The translations under genes were made by a program, and so were the position numbers. Positions 25,924 to 33,680 of a DNA stretch of 64,000 nucleotides are shown here, piece after piece. The stretch covers positions 1 through 64,000 of the forward strand of contig NZ_BOMN01000008.1 of NCBI RefSeq assembly GCF_016862215.1. Direction: 5' to 3'. The stretch's first letter is position 1; each line of letters opens with the position of its first letter. This stretch comes from Winogradskya humida (GTDB lineage Bacteria; Actinomycetota; Actinomycetes; Mycobacteriales; Micromonosporaceae). The notes beneath the pieces are model-generated. The model ran no database searches and was not told the origin of the DNA. It saw only the letters and a program-made list of their open reading frames with translations.

Positions 25924-27386
25924 CAGACCGTGACGGCGGGTGTGCGCCAATCGCGGCGTGGTGTGCGGTCGAGGTCGTAGCGGACCGAGGCGATGCGGCG
26001 GATCGCTTCGGTGAGGTCGTCGGGGGCGATTGCGTAGGGGAGGCGGACGAAGCGTTCGAGTGTGCCGTCCAGGCCGAAGCGGGGTCCGGGGGCGAGCCGG
26101 ACGCCGACCTCTTCGGCGGCGCGGGCGAGGGCGCTGGAGATCGGGCCGTCGAGTTCGGCCCACAGCATGACGCCGCCCGAGGGGCGGAAGAACTGCCACT
26201 CCGGGAGGTGCTCGCGGACGGCCTCGATCAGGGCGTCGCGGCGGATGGCGAGCTGGGCGCGGCGGGCTGCGACGATGGCGGGGGCGTCGCGCAGGAGGCG
26301 GACGGCGACGAGTTGTTCCAGGACCGGGCTGCCCATGTCGACGCCGACGCGCAGGGCGGCGAGGCGTTGCACGAGCGGGGCCGAGGCTCGCACCCAGCCG
26401 ATCCGGATGCCGCCCCAGTAGGCCTTGCTCATGCCGCCGATCGAGACGACGCGGGAGTGCCGGTCGAAGACGGCGACGGGTGGGGGCATCTCGGTGCCGT
26501 CCAGGGGAAGGTCCACGAAGGACTCGTCGACGACCAGTTCGGTGCCCGTCGTGTGGGCCGCCGCGACCAGCCGCTCGCGCAGGTCGGCCGGCATCAGGTG
26601 GCCGGTGGGATTCTGGAATTCCGGGATCAGGTACGCAAGCCGGGGCCGGGTCTGGCGGAGCGCCCCCAGCAGCAGGTCGGCGTCCCATCCGGTGCGCGGG
26701 TCGAGCCCGTGGGTGCTGATCCGGGCGCGCCGGGCGGCGAGGGCCGCCAGCGCGTTGGGGTAGGTCGGCGACTCGACCAGCACGGGTGCGCCCGCCGGGA
26801 CCGAGAGGCGCAGGACGAGGTCGAGCGCCTGTTGCGTACCACTCGTGATCAGAACTTGCTCGGGGCTCGTCGGCACGCCGCGCGCGGTGTAGCCCTCGGC
26901 GACGGCTTCGCGCAGCTCCCCCAGCCCGGCCGGGTGGTAGCCGGCGCTGCCCAGGAAGCGCGGCAGATCCTCGGCGGCGGCGGCACGGGCGGCGGGCACC
27001 AGCTCGACCGGTGCCGCCAGCGCTGCCACACCCAGGTCGATCATGTCGATGCCGAGGTCGTCGACGGGGGTCCAGAGCCCGGAAGTGGCCACCCGGTGGC
27101 CGTTGGGCAGGGTGGTCCAGCTTCCGGCGCCGCGCCGGCTGGTCAGATGACCGCTCTCCCGCAGGCTCCGGTAGGCGGCGGTGACGGTGGTGCGGCTCAC
27201 GCTCAGCGACTCGGCAAGCTCTCTTTCCGCAGGCAGGCGTACGCCCAATGGTAAGCGCCCGTCGCTCAGCAGACCCCGGACGGCGCCCGCCAGCGCGGCG
27301 TAGTCGGGGCTGCGGTGCCGGCCGGGCAGCGAGTGCCACTGACCGAGCAGCCGGGCCAATTGGCCTCCCCGGACCGAGGTCGTCAC
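25923..27386 (-). CDS. MocR/YczR-type regulator (GntR helix-turn-helix + aminotransferase)
   Basis: 487 residues from GTG 27386. The N-terminal GntR winged helix shows SDGRLPLGVRLPAERELAES (core LPAERELAESLSVSRTTV). A linker leads to a fold-type I aminotransferase-like domain with GSAGYHPAGLGELREAVA, FQNPTGHLMP and the PLP-binding Lys in GGMSKAYWGGIRIGW. Such proteins use PLP or a PLP adduct as effector. The divergent gene encodes a YczE-like membrane protein, the standard target of the YczR subgroup. The long frame upstream of the GTG overlaps yczE and is antisense. Confidence 0.9.
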   Translation of the reverse strand: MTTSVRGGQLARLLGQWHSLPGRHRSPDYAALAGAVRGLLSDGRLPLGVRLPAERELAESLSVSRTTVTAAYRSLRESGHLTSRRGAGSWTTLPNGHRVATSGLWTPVDDLGIDMIDLGVAALAAPVELVPAARAAAAEDLPRFLGSAGYHPAGLGELREAVAEGYTARGVPTSPEQVLITSGTQQALDLVLRLSVPAGAPVLVESPTYPNALAALAARRARISTHGLDPRTGWDADLLLGALRQTRPRLAYLIPEFQNPTGHLMPADLRERLVAAAHTTGTELVVDESFVDLPLDGTEMPPPVAVFDRHSRVVSIGGMSKAYWGGIRIGWVRASAPLVQRLAALRVGVDMGSPVLEQLVAVRLLRDAPAIVAARRAQLAIRRDALIEAVREHLPEWQFFRPSGGVMLWAELDGPISSALARAAEEVGVRLAPGPRFGLDGTLERFVRLPYAIAPDDLTEAIRRIASVRYDLDRTPRRDWRTPAVTV

Positions 27387-27401
27387 AGCCACCTCCGGCA
27401 A

Positions 27402-27433
27402 ATTGGCTCTATCCGAGACCCTGGATTGGCCCT
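27402..27433. promoter_or_regulatory. direct repeats, candidate MocR/YczR operator
   Basis: ATTGGCTCT (27402–27410) and ATTGGCCCT (27425–27433) are direct repeats 23 bases apart, about two helical turns, in the 60-base gap between the regulator and yczE starts. Direct repeats at this spacing are usual for MocR-type regulators. Confidence 0.45.
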
Positions 27434-27446
27434 CAGAGTGGCACCT

Positions 27447-28070
27447 ATGAGGGATCTTGGCAACCACGTCCGGCGGGTCACGCAGCTCTTCACGGGCCTG
27501 GCTCTCTACGGGATGAGCATGGCCTTCATGGTGGAATCCGGCCTGGGCCTCAACCCGTGGGACGTCTTCCATCAGGGGCTGTCGAAGACCACCGGGCTCA
27601 GCTTCGGCTGGGTGGTCCTGCTCACCGGCATCCCCGTGCTGCTGCTCTGGATCCCGCTGCGCCAGCGCCCCGGCTTCGGCACGATCGCCAACCTGGTCGT
27701 GATCGGCTTCGTGGCGGACGGCACGCTGGCCGTCCTGAACCCCGGCGAAGGCCTGGCGATGCGGATCACCTACCTCGTGGGCGGCATCCTGCTCAACGGC
27801 GCGGCGACCGCGATGTACATCGGTGCCCGGTTCGGGCCCGGCCCCCGCGACGGCCTGATGACCGGAATTGTGAACCGTTTCCCGCGCCTGTCGATCCGCC
27901 TCGTGCGGACCAGCATCGAGGTGCTGGTGCTCGCCATCGGCTTCCTGCTCGGGGGCACGGCGGGGTTCGGAACCATCGTCTACGCCCTGGCGATCGGCCC
28001 ACTGGTGCAGCTCTTCATGCCGCTCTTCGCGATCAAGGAACGGTGCGCGGAGTCCGTACCAGTGTCCTGA
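27447..28070 (+). CDS. yczE: YczE/YitT-like membrane protein
   Basis: 207 residues from ATG 27447 (an in-frame GTG at 27438 is possible). About five transmembrane segments; characteristic FTGLALYGMSMAFMVESGLG, GLNPWDVFHQGLS, and IGARFGPGPRDGLMTG motifs of the YczE family (cited in short parts). Function is unknown, with transport or sensing of a vitamin B6-related compound suggested by its regular association with MocR regulators. Divergent from its probable regulator, with shared operator repeats between. Confidence 0.85.
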   Translation: MRDLGNHVRRVTQLFTGLALYGMSMAFMVESGLGLNPWDVFHQGLSKTTGLSFGWVVLLTGIPVLLLWIPLRQRPGFGTIANLVVIGFVADGTLAVLNPGEGLAMRITYLVGGILLNGAATAMYIGARFGPGPRDGLMTGIVNRFPRLSIRLVRTSIEVLVLAIGFLLGGTAGFGTIVYALAIGPLVQLFMPLFAIKERCAESVPVS

Positions 28071-28196
28071 TCGGACGGTCCTCGCACAATCCCCCCGTCC
28101 CACCTCGGGCGAAATGTCCACCCCGCCGGACACAGCTCGGTGATCATCCCGACACAATCGCTTTCGGGTACGCCGCCCAGGCGGCATCATGACGAC

Positions 28197-28625
28197 ATGG
28201 GGGCTGGCGGCTGGCACTGGAACGACGCATGGATCTTCGTGTCCACCGTCATCGCCGAACGCCTGGAACGGGATCGGGCGCTGCACGCCGCCCTGCCGGT
28301 CACCGGCGCGAGCCTGGCGGACGTCCTGGCCGCGGCCGACTTCCTGCACCACAGCATCCCGAGCCGCACCGAGCTCGAGGAAGCACTGCGCCGCCTCGCC
28401 GGCGCGGGCCTGCTCACCATCGACGACGACATCGTCGAGGTCGCCCCGGCCGGCGAGCAACTGTGGCGGACCAGGCCGTTCAGCGGCCTGTCGTCGGCGG
28501 TGGTCACGCTCCAGACCCAGCTCAACAGGGCCGCCACGCCGGGCGAATCAGAGTGGAACCTGAACGAGACCACCTACAACGCCGCCGTACGCGAATACTC
28601 CCACCGCCTCGCCGACGGCCGCTGA
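28197..28625 (+). CDS. winged-helix-like hypothetical protein
   Basis: 142 residues from ATG 28197 (MGAGGWHWNDAWIFVS). The alternation of helices with SIPSRTELEEALRRLAGAGL and DDIVEVAPAGEQLW looks like a winged helix without a clear ligand domain. Aromatic N-terminus WHWNDAWIF is notable. Coding bias is good. Family not recognised and no operon partner; it lies between yczE and the flavoreductase gene. Confidence 0.7.
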   Translation: MGAGGWHWNDAWIFVSTVIAERLERDRALHAALPVTGASLADVLAAADFLHHSIPSRTELEEALRRLAGAGLLTIDDDIVEVAPAGEQLWRTRPFSGLSSAVVTLQTQLNRAATPGESEWNLNETTYNAAVREYSHRLADGR

Positions 28626-28694
28626 ACGATCTTCTTATCGAATGCTTAGACAAGCTCTGCCGGTCGTTGAAGAATCGCGGCCGATAGTTGAGGC

Positions 28695-30050
28695 ATGGCC
28701 ACAACCAAGCCCTGGCGGGCGGACGCGGGCGGACTCTCCGCGCTCACCAGCCTGCTGATCGTGGTGGCGCTGTGGGTGGGCAACCACGGCGTCCAGCAGA
28801 CCGTCGCGGGCGGGCCGGACTCCCTCACCGCGCTCGGCCGGCTCACCGGTCTGCTCGCCGCCGACCTGCTGCTCCTGCAGGTGCTGCTGATGGCCCGCGT
28901 CCCGCTCGTCGAACGGGCCTTCGGGCAGGACAAGCTCGCCCGCTGGCACCGCTGGACGGGCTTCACGTCGTTCCATCTGATGCTCGCCCACATCGTGCTG
29001 ATCACGCTCGGCTATGCGGGCTCCGAGCACACCGGGATCCTGGGCGAGCTGTGGGACCTGATCGTCACCTATCCCGGCATGCTGCTGGCCCTCGCGGGCA
29101 CGGCACTGCTGATCATGGTGGTGGTCACGTCGCTGCGCGCGGCCCGGCGACGGTTGCGCTACGAGTCATGGCACCTTCTGCATCTGTACGCGTACCTCGG
29201 CGTCGGCCTGGCCCTGCCGCACCAGCTCTGGACCGGCGCCGACTTCCTCAGCTCGCCCGTCGCGACGGCGTACTGGTGGACGCTGTACGCGGTGTCGGCC
29301 GGCGCGGTCGTCGTCTGCCGGCTGGGCCTGCCGGCGTGGCGCAACTGGCGGCACCGGCTGGTCGTGGTCCGGGTGGCGGCGGAAGGTCCCGGTCTCACCT
29401 CGGTCTACCTGCACGGCCGTGACCTGCCGAAACTCCCCGCCCGCGCGGGTCAGTTCTTTCAGTGGCGCTTCCTCGACGGCCCCGGCTGGAGCCGCTCGCA
29501 CCCGTACTCGCTGTCGGCCACCCCGCACGGTGACCTGCTCAGGATCACCGTGAAGGACCTCGGCGACGGAAGCGCACGCGTCGCGGCCCTGCGCCCCGGC
29601 ACCCGGGCGCTGGTCGAAGGCCCTTACGGCACGCTCACCGGCGAGACGTACCACGGCGGTCAGGTCGTTCTGCTGGCCTGCGGCATCGGCATCACCCCGC
29701 TGCTGGCACTGCTGGGCGACCTCCCGTACGCGCCGGGTCAGGCCACTCTGCTCTACCGCGCCCGCACCGAGGCCGACCTCGCGTTCCGTAGCGAACTGGA
29801 CTGGTTCGCCGCGAACCGGGGAGTCCGGGTCGTGCCGCTGCTCGGTCCGCGCGCCGACCGGGTCTCCTGGCTCCCCGCCGCCCTCGCCGACCACGAGGAC
29901 GGTAAGGCCCTCGCCACGATCGTCCCGGGGCTCACCACCGCCCACGTCTACGTCTGCGGCCCCGACGAATGGACCCACGCGGCCCGCGCCGCCGCCCGCA
30001 GCGCCGGGGTGCCCGCCGAGCACCTGCACACCGAACTCTTCGCCTGGTAA
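28695..30050 (+). CDS. ferric-reductase-like membrane flavoprotein
   Basis: 451 residues. The N-terminal half has about six transmembrane helices with heme-ligand His in WHRWTGFTSFHLMLAHI and in SWHLLHLYAYLGVGLALPHQ (pairs of His on two helices). The C-terminal half is an FAD/NAD(P)H module of ferredoxin-reductase type: SRSHPYSLSA for FAD, VEGPYGTLT, LLACGIGITPLLALL for nucleotide, and VYVCGPDEW near the end. It would move electrons from cytoplasmic NAD(P)H through heme across the membrane. The next gene encodes an exported FMN-binding protein, the likely acceptor. It starts at ATG 28695. Confidence 0.88.
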   Translation: MATTKPWRADAGGLSALTSLLIVVALWVGNHGVQQTVAGGPDSLTALGRLTGLLAADLLLLQVLLMARVPLVERAFGQDKLARWHRWTGFTSFHLMLAHIVLITLGYAGSEHTGILGELWDLIVTYPGMLLALAGTALLIMVVVTSLRAARRRLRYESWHLLHLYAYLGVGLALPHQLWTGADFLSSPVATAYWWTLYAVSAGAVVVCRLGLPAWRNWRHRLVVVRVAAEGPGLTSVYLHGRDLPKLPARAGQFFQWRFLDGPGWSRSHPYSLSATPHGDLLRITVKDLGDGSARVAALRPGTRALVEGPYGTLTGETYHGGQVVLLACGIGITPLLALLGDLPYAPGQATLLYRARTEADLAFRSELDWFAANRGVRVVPLLGPRADRVSWLPAALADHEDGKALATIVPGLTTAHVYVCGPDEWTHAARAAARSAGVPAEHLHTELFAW

Positions 30051-30064
30051 GAAAGGAACGCCCG

Positions 30065-30493
30065 ATGCGACGGATAAGCCTGTGGTTGTTCTCGACGGTG
30101 GCCGCCCTGGTGCTGCTGTTCAGCTACCGCACCAGCACGGGTGACGCCGCCCCGGCCACCCCGGTCGCCGCCGCGGCCCCCGCAGTTCCCACCACGGAAG
30201 CCCCCAACGGTGCTTCCAAGACCTACACCGGTTCGGTCGCGCAGACCCAATGGGGCCCGGTCCAGGTCGCCATCACCGTCGCCAACGGCAAGATCACCGA
30301 CGTCCAGGTCCCCGTCTACCCCAACGGCAACCACCGCGACGAGGAGATCAACGCCCGCGCCCTCCCCGTCCTCACCCAGGAAACCCTGGCCGCCCAAGGC
30401 TCCGGCATCGACACCGTCAGCGGCGCCACCGTCACCACCAACGGCTACCTGGAGTCACTCCAAGCCGCCCTCGACGCCGCCCACCTCACCTGA
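30065..30493 (+). CDS. exported FMN-binding-domain protein
   Basis: 142 residues from ATG 30065 after AAGGAACG. N-terminal signal/anchor (LWLFSTVAALVLLFSYR), Ala/Pro linker, then an FMN-binding domain: YTGSVAQTQWGPVQVAI, ARALPVLTQETL and SGATVTTNGYLESLQ, where the Thr of SGAT is the expected covalent flavin attachment site. Flavinylation needs ApbE, which is not encoded nearby. Fourteen bases after the membrane reductase gene, so a two-gene flavin electron-transfer unit is likely. Confidence 0.88.
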   Translation: MRRISLWLFSTVAALVLLFSYRTSTGDAAPATPVAAAAPAVPTTEAPNGASKTYTGSVAQTQWGPVQVAITVANGKITDVQVPVYPNGNHRDEEINARALPVLTQETLAAQGSGIDTVSGATVTTNGYLESLQAALDAAHLT

Positions 30494-30526
30494 GCAGTCG
30501 CCCTGGCAGCATCTCGCACTAGCGGC

Positions 30527-30555
30527 TTGCGATCCAGCACCAGCAGAGCTAGCTT
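30527..30555 (+). promoter_or_regulatory. promoter of the hexapeptide transcript
   Basis: TTGCGA (30527–30532), exact 17-base spacer, TAGCTT (30550–30555). The -10 fits the actinobacterial TAnnnT pattern. Predicted start near 30562, 31 bases before the mini-ORF. Confidence 0.45.
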
Positions 30556-30592
30556 CGGTTTTGCTCGACCATCTCTCATCAGGAGAATTCCG

Positions 30593-30613
30593 ATGGTCCT
30601 GCTGAACTACTAA
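30593..30613 (+). CDS. possible six-codon peptide gene (MVLLNY)
   Basis: ATG GTC CTG CTG AAC TAC TAA encodes Met-Val-Leu-Leu-Asn-Tyr. AGGAGAA lies five to six bases upstream, a better ribosome site than most genes here have. GACCATC (30567–30573) can pair with GATGGTC (30592–30598), which contains the start codon, leaving the ribosome site in the loop. The stop codon touches a strong terminator. With the upstream promoter this makes a self-contained RNA of roughly 90 bases. It may be a leader peptide, a regulatory small RNA or a minimal peptide gene. No modifying enzyme (for example a P450) is adjacent. Confidence 0.35.
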   Translation: MVLLNY

Positions 30614-30655
30614 AACGGCCTGTGATGCTCGCGCATCACAGGCCGTTTTCGTTTT
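30612..30655 (+). terminator. strong Rho-independent terminator
   Basis: Seventeen-base perfect stem, AAAACGGCCTGTGATGC (30612–30628) with GCATCACAGGCCGTTTT (30633–30649), tetraloop, then CGTTTTAT. Lies directly after the hexapeptide stop and 119 bases after the FMN-binding gene; usable in both directions. Confidence 0.85.
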
Positions 30656-30756
30656 ATCACACCTTCCGATACCCGCTCCCGGTCATGCAGGTGGTCCGGA
30701 TACCATCCCTACATAAAGCTCCGGTCCGGCCGCCGCGCCTGATTCTGGAAGGCACA

Positions 30757-30798
30757 ATGCGCCGCGAGATCAGCAACCTGGATGACCTGAATAACTGA
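30757..30798 (+). CDS. possible 13-residue peptide ORF (MRREISNLDDLNN)
   Basis: ATG 30757 is preceded by GGAAGG at good spacing. The peptide is acidic and ends Asp-Asp-Leu-Asn-Asn. Its last codons read CCTGAATAAC, the same word found at the ends of the MITE-like element at 32639–32717, so it may be a longer gene cut by a mobile element. Very tentative. Confidence 0.2.
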   Translation: MRREISNLDDLNN

Positions 30799-30810
30799 AG
30801 AATCCTGCAC

Positions 30811-31275
30811 TCAGCCGTCCTCCACGATCGCTCGGGTGAGCAACGGCAGACGCCGACGCTCCTCGCTGGCCGCCGGATCCAGATTCCTCGGAGAGCCGTC
30901 CGTCACCACGATGCCGACGTCCCCCTCTGCCGCCAGGGAGCTGTCCAGGATTTCGAGGTAGTACCGGTAGGCATCCCGCTTGTTCGCTGTCTCCGCAATC
31001 ACGGTGCACACCTGGCTTCCAGGCATGCCTCCGATCGTTTGCAGGGCCTTACGAGCCCACTCGCGGCGATACCCCACGACGTTGTTGATGCCTACGATCC
31101 AGGCCTCGGCATGGATTTCATAGGACCTACCTTGAGCTGCAGATCGCCGCAGATGGACGACCTGATCTCCCCCGTCCTGAATAATCCTCCCTGTGTCATA
31201 ACGCACCCGCCCAGCAATCATCGCCGCCCCGGAACCCACCCACCACTGAATCCCAGCTACCCAATTACTCGCCAT
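30811..31275 (-). CDS. hypothetical protein carrying a MITE-like insert
   Basis: 154 residues from ATG 31275 (MASNWVAGIQWWVG). The C-terminal part (SYEIHAEAWIVGINNVVGYR, ETANKRDAYRYYLEILDSS) reads like a real soluble domain. Residues of about 30–51 (GRIIQDGGDQVVHLRR) are encoded by a segment nearly identical, in inverted orientation, to the element at 32639–32717, so the N-terminal part may be an insertion product. Composition is AT-richer than surrounding genes. No family recognised; probably accessory or decaying. Confidence 0.4.
   Translation of the reverse strand: MASNWVAGIQWWVGSGAAMIAGRVRYDTGRIIQDGGDQVVHLRRSAAQGRSYEIHAEAWIVGINNVVGYRREWARKALQTIGGMPGSQVCTVIAETANKRDAYRYYLEILDSSLAAEGDVGIVVTDGSPRNLDPAASEERRRLPLLTRAIVEDG
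31122..31184 (-). repeat. MITE-like segment, copy 1
   Basis: Inverted relative to copy 2 at 32639–32717. It shares the core that reads TTGAGCTGCAGATCGCCGCA on the plus strand here, and ends in GTCCTGAATAAT. Its left end lacks the complete TTATTCAGGAC terminus, and one CTGCGGCGAT unit is present where copy 2 has two. Confidence 0.65.
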
Positions 31276-31292
31276 CTGCTATTCGCATCCCT

Positions 31293-31727
31293 GTGATCTA
31301 TCTCAACCCGGCAATGGCACACTCACCCCTTCCGATCATGCCGTTCCCCGAGAAGTATCAAGAAGTGCGATACACGCAGCTGGAAATTTTCACGGCAGTC
31401 GAATTGGCCTGGCTACGCGACCCCACCAAGCGCCGAAATTACTCCGCGGCAACCGAAGTGTTCCGGCGCGAACACCGCGTCCGGCGCGCTTTCGGGAAGG
31501 CACTGGGCCATACCGCCCGGCTGCGACGTGACTCTCCTGAGGCGCGGACACCGGACGGCAAGGTCATGTGGATCGAGGCGGCACGTGCATTGTTTAGTGC
31601 GGCGAACACCACGCAGGCGTGCGCCGGCGCCGCAGATGAGCGTGACCGCAGGCGCGCTGCGGGTGAGCTGTTCGACTGGACCCGTTTTACCAGCCGCTGG
31701 CAGGTGAAGCACGCCGCCGTCTGCTGA
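31293..31727 (+). CDS. hypothetical protein in mobile-element scar
   Basis: Up to 144 residues (GTG 31293; an internal ATG at 31314 is equally possible). The middle is plausible protein (YTQLEIFTAVELAWLRDPTK, SAATEVFRREHRVRRAFG), the rest unremarkable. No domain recognised. Divergent from the hypothetical gene at 30811–31275 with 17 bases between starts. May be a remnant. Confidence 0.35.
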   Translation: MIYLNPAMAHSPLPIMPFPEKYQEVRYTQLEIFTAVELAWLRDPTKRRNYSAATEVFRREHRVRRAFGKALGHTARLRRDSPEARTPDGKVMWIEAARALFSAANTTQACAGAADERDRRRAAGELFDWTRFTSRWQVKHAAVC

Positions 31728-32149
31728 CCCACCCGCACCGGACCTTCTCCAGGCAACACGCCGACGACGCCGCGCATTCACCCAAGACCCTGCTCGAGGA
31801 CCGGGCCCCTCAGGCGAAGCGACGCCGGCGACCCGCCCCGATGACGCCGCGGCAAAGCCCGCATCGACGCCGTCCCGGCAGCGGCTGAATCCTCGCCGAC
31901 GGTTATCGGCTGACCCGGTGCATCGGCTGCGTCGATGGAGGACATCCAGGAGGCCCTCGTTTGCCCCGGTCCGCGCGCCCAGCAACCTCACGTCGAGGCG
32001 AGCCGCCGGCGCACGGACATGCCGACGCGAGGGGGTGATCTTGAGGCTCATTCAGCAAGGGCCTGGCAATCCACAGTAGAGCCCGGAAGCAGAAGACGGC
32101 TTACTCTTCGGTAGGATGGAGTTACCACACAACATCTTACGAAAAGCGA
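31728..32149. other. gene-free stretch in accessory region
   Basis: No gene I can support. A long open frame on the minus strand (31413–32051) is Arg/Ala-rich and resembles no family. The segment may be degraded DNA left by insertion and deletion of mobile elements. Confidence 0.5.
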
Positions 32150-32637
32150 ACCGCCGTGCGTCAGCACCAACTCCCGCACCGCGGACTCGAAGAATTCACC
32201 ATGGCCGCCGATCCATGGCCTCTACCGGGCTGCGGTGATCACCCTGGCATATTTACGACGCAATCGCTTCCAAGCAGAACTCGCCCAAGCATATAGCGTT
32301 TCGCAGTCGAAGATCTCTCGTGCCGCTTCCGGGACCACTCCGCTTCTTCACGCGGTACTGTCCGAGTTCGTCCCGACCGCCGACGACCTCGACCGGGCAA
32401 CCCAATACATCGTTGACGGCACCCTACTGCCCTGCTGTTCATGGGCGGGACATCGCGAGCTGTACTCCGGCAAACACAAAACCACAGGCCTCAGTGTTCG
32501 CGTCGCCTGCCGGCTCGACGGCACCCCGGCCTGGATCTCCGACACGATCAACGGAGCACGCCACGACACGTCCGCGTTAAAACATTCCGAAGTACTGGTC
32601 ACCACGGACCCCAGCCTGCGGATCGGCGACAAGGACG
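32150..32637 (+). mobile_element. degraded IS5-like transposase (DDE_Tnp_4 type)
   Basis: Recognisable sequence from about 32220: LYRAAVITLAYLRRNRFQAE, the helix-turn-helix SVSQSKISRA, then VDGTLLPCCSWAGHRELYSG and KHKTTGLSVRVACRLDG leading to INGARHDTSALKHSEV, the DDE nuclease core with its first Asp. The 5' part (LPHRGLEEFTMAADPW) sits in another frame, so a frameshift near 32208 is likely. The catalytic domain stops at IGDKD, where the MITE-like element begins. Not functional. Confidence 0.7.
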
Positions 32638-32638
32638 A

Positions 32639-32717
32639 TTATTCAGGACGGGGGAGGTCAGGTCGTCCATCTGCGGCGATCTGCGGCGATCTGCAGCTCA
32701 AGGTAGGTCCTGAATAA
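32639..32717 (+). repeat. MITE-like element, copy 2
   Basis: 79-base element with 11-base perfect terminal inverted repeats, TTATTCAGGAC and GTCCTGAATAA. It contains a tandem duplication of CTGCGGCGAT (32671–32690). It interrupts the transposase remnant. It is closely related to the inverted segment at 31122–31184, and has no coding capacity. Confidence 0.65.
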
Positions 32718-32918
32718 CCCTCGATGCTTGCGATACAGCGCCCTGCGGTACTTCTTCCACTGCTGCAGGCAACCGCGCCATTCCTCGACGGGAATCAAAT
32801 ACCGGTATGAAGACTGAATTCTCTATTGCCTGAGTCATCGGTATAGATAAAATATGCGGTCATCTCGGCCGTGACTCTACTGCTGCCAAAACCTACCCCA
32901 AGGGGAGGTTACTCCTTA

Positions 32919-33680
32919 TCAGCGGACCGGGTTGCCGGCCTCGCGGAGGCTGTCCTTGACCTCGCCGATCGTGAGCTCGCCAAAGTGGAAGACGCTCGCC
33001 GCGAGCACAGCGTCCGCCCCCGCCGAGACCGCGGGCGCGAAGTGCTCCACCTTCCCCGCGCCGCCGCTGGCGATGACCGGGATGTCGACCACCGCGCGCA
33101 CGGCGGTGATCAGCTCCAGGTCGAAGCCGGCTTTGGTGCCGTCGGCGTCCATGGAGTTGAGCAGGATCTCCCCCGCGCCCAGCTCGGCCACCTGCCGGGC
33201 CCACTCGACGGCGTCCAGCCCGGCACTCTTGCGGCCGCCGTGCGTGGTGACTTCCCAGCCGCTGGCGTGGCCGGGCGAGCGGCGTACGTCGAGCGACAGC
33301 ACGAGGACCTGGTTGCCGAAGCGGTCGGCGATCTCCGAGATCAGGGCAGGCCGGCTGATGGCCGCGGTGTTCACGCCCACCTTGTCGGCGCCCGCGCGCA
33401 GGAGCGTGTCGACGTTCTCCACCGAGCGGACACCACCACCCACGGTCAAGGGAATGAAGACCGATTCGGCCGTACGCCGGACGACGTCGAGCATCGTGCC
33501 GCGGTCATCGGATGACGCGGTGACGTCGAGGAAGGTGAGTTCGTCGGCGCCGGCCGCGTCATAAGCGGCCCCCAGCTCGACCGGGTCGCCCGCGTCGCGC
33601 AGGTTGAGGAAGTTGACGCCCTTGACGACCCGGCCGGCGTGGACGTCGAGGCAGGGGATCACCCGGACGGCGACCGTCAT
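32919..33680 (-). CDS. hisF: imidazole glycerol phosphate synthase, cyclase subunit
   Basis: 253-residue TIM barrel that closes the imidazole ring using ammonia from HisH, producing IGP and AICAR. The catalytic Asp residues are in [16 protein letters not shown] and [13 protein letters not shown]; phosphate sites are [11 protein letters not shown] and [13 protein letters not shown]. Last gene of the minus-strand his operon, overlapping priA by four bases. Downstream is the mobile-element scar, so the operon end may have been reached by insertions. Confidence 0.97.
   Translation of the reverse strand: MTVAVRVIPCLDVHAGRVVKGVNFLNLRDAGDPVELGAAYDAAGADELTFLDVTASSDDRGTMLDVVRRTAESVFIPLTVGGGVRSVENVDTLLRAGADKVGVNTAAISRPALISEIADRFGNQVLVLSLDVRRSPGHASGWEVTTHGGRKSAGLDAVEWARQVAELGAGEILLNSMDADGTKAGFDLELITAVRAVVDIPVIASGGAGKVEHFAPAVSAGADAVLAASVFHFGELTIGEVKDSLREAGNPVR

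Noticed and set aside
30593..30613. hexapeptide considered as a biarylitide-type precursor
   Set aside because: Known minimal precursors of that class are paired with a P450 gene; none is adjacent, and the residues lack the usual two aromatic cross-link partners.
31413..32051. 212-codon minus-strand ORF in the mobile-element scar
   Set aside because: Arg/Ala-rich, overlaps another ORF and shows no motif.
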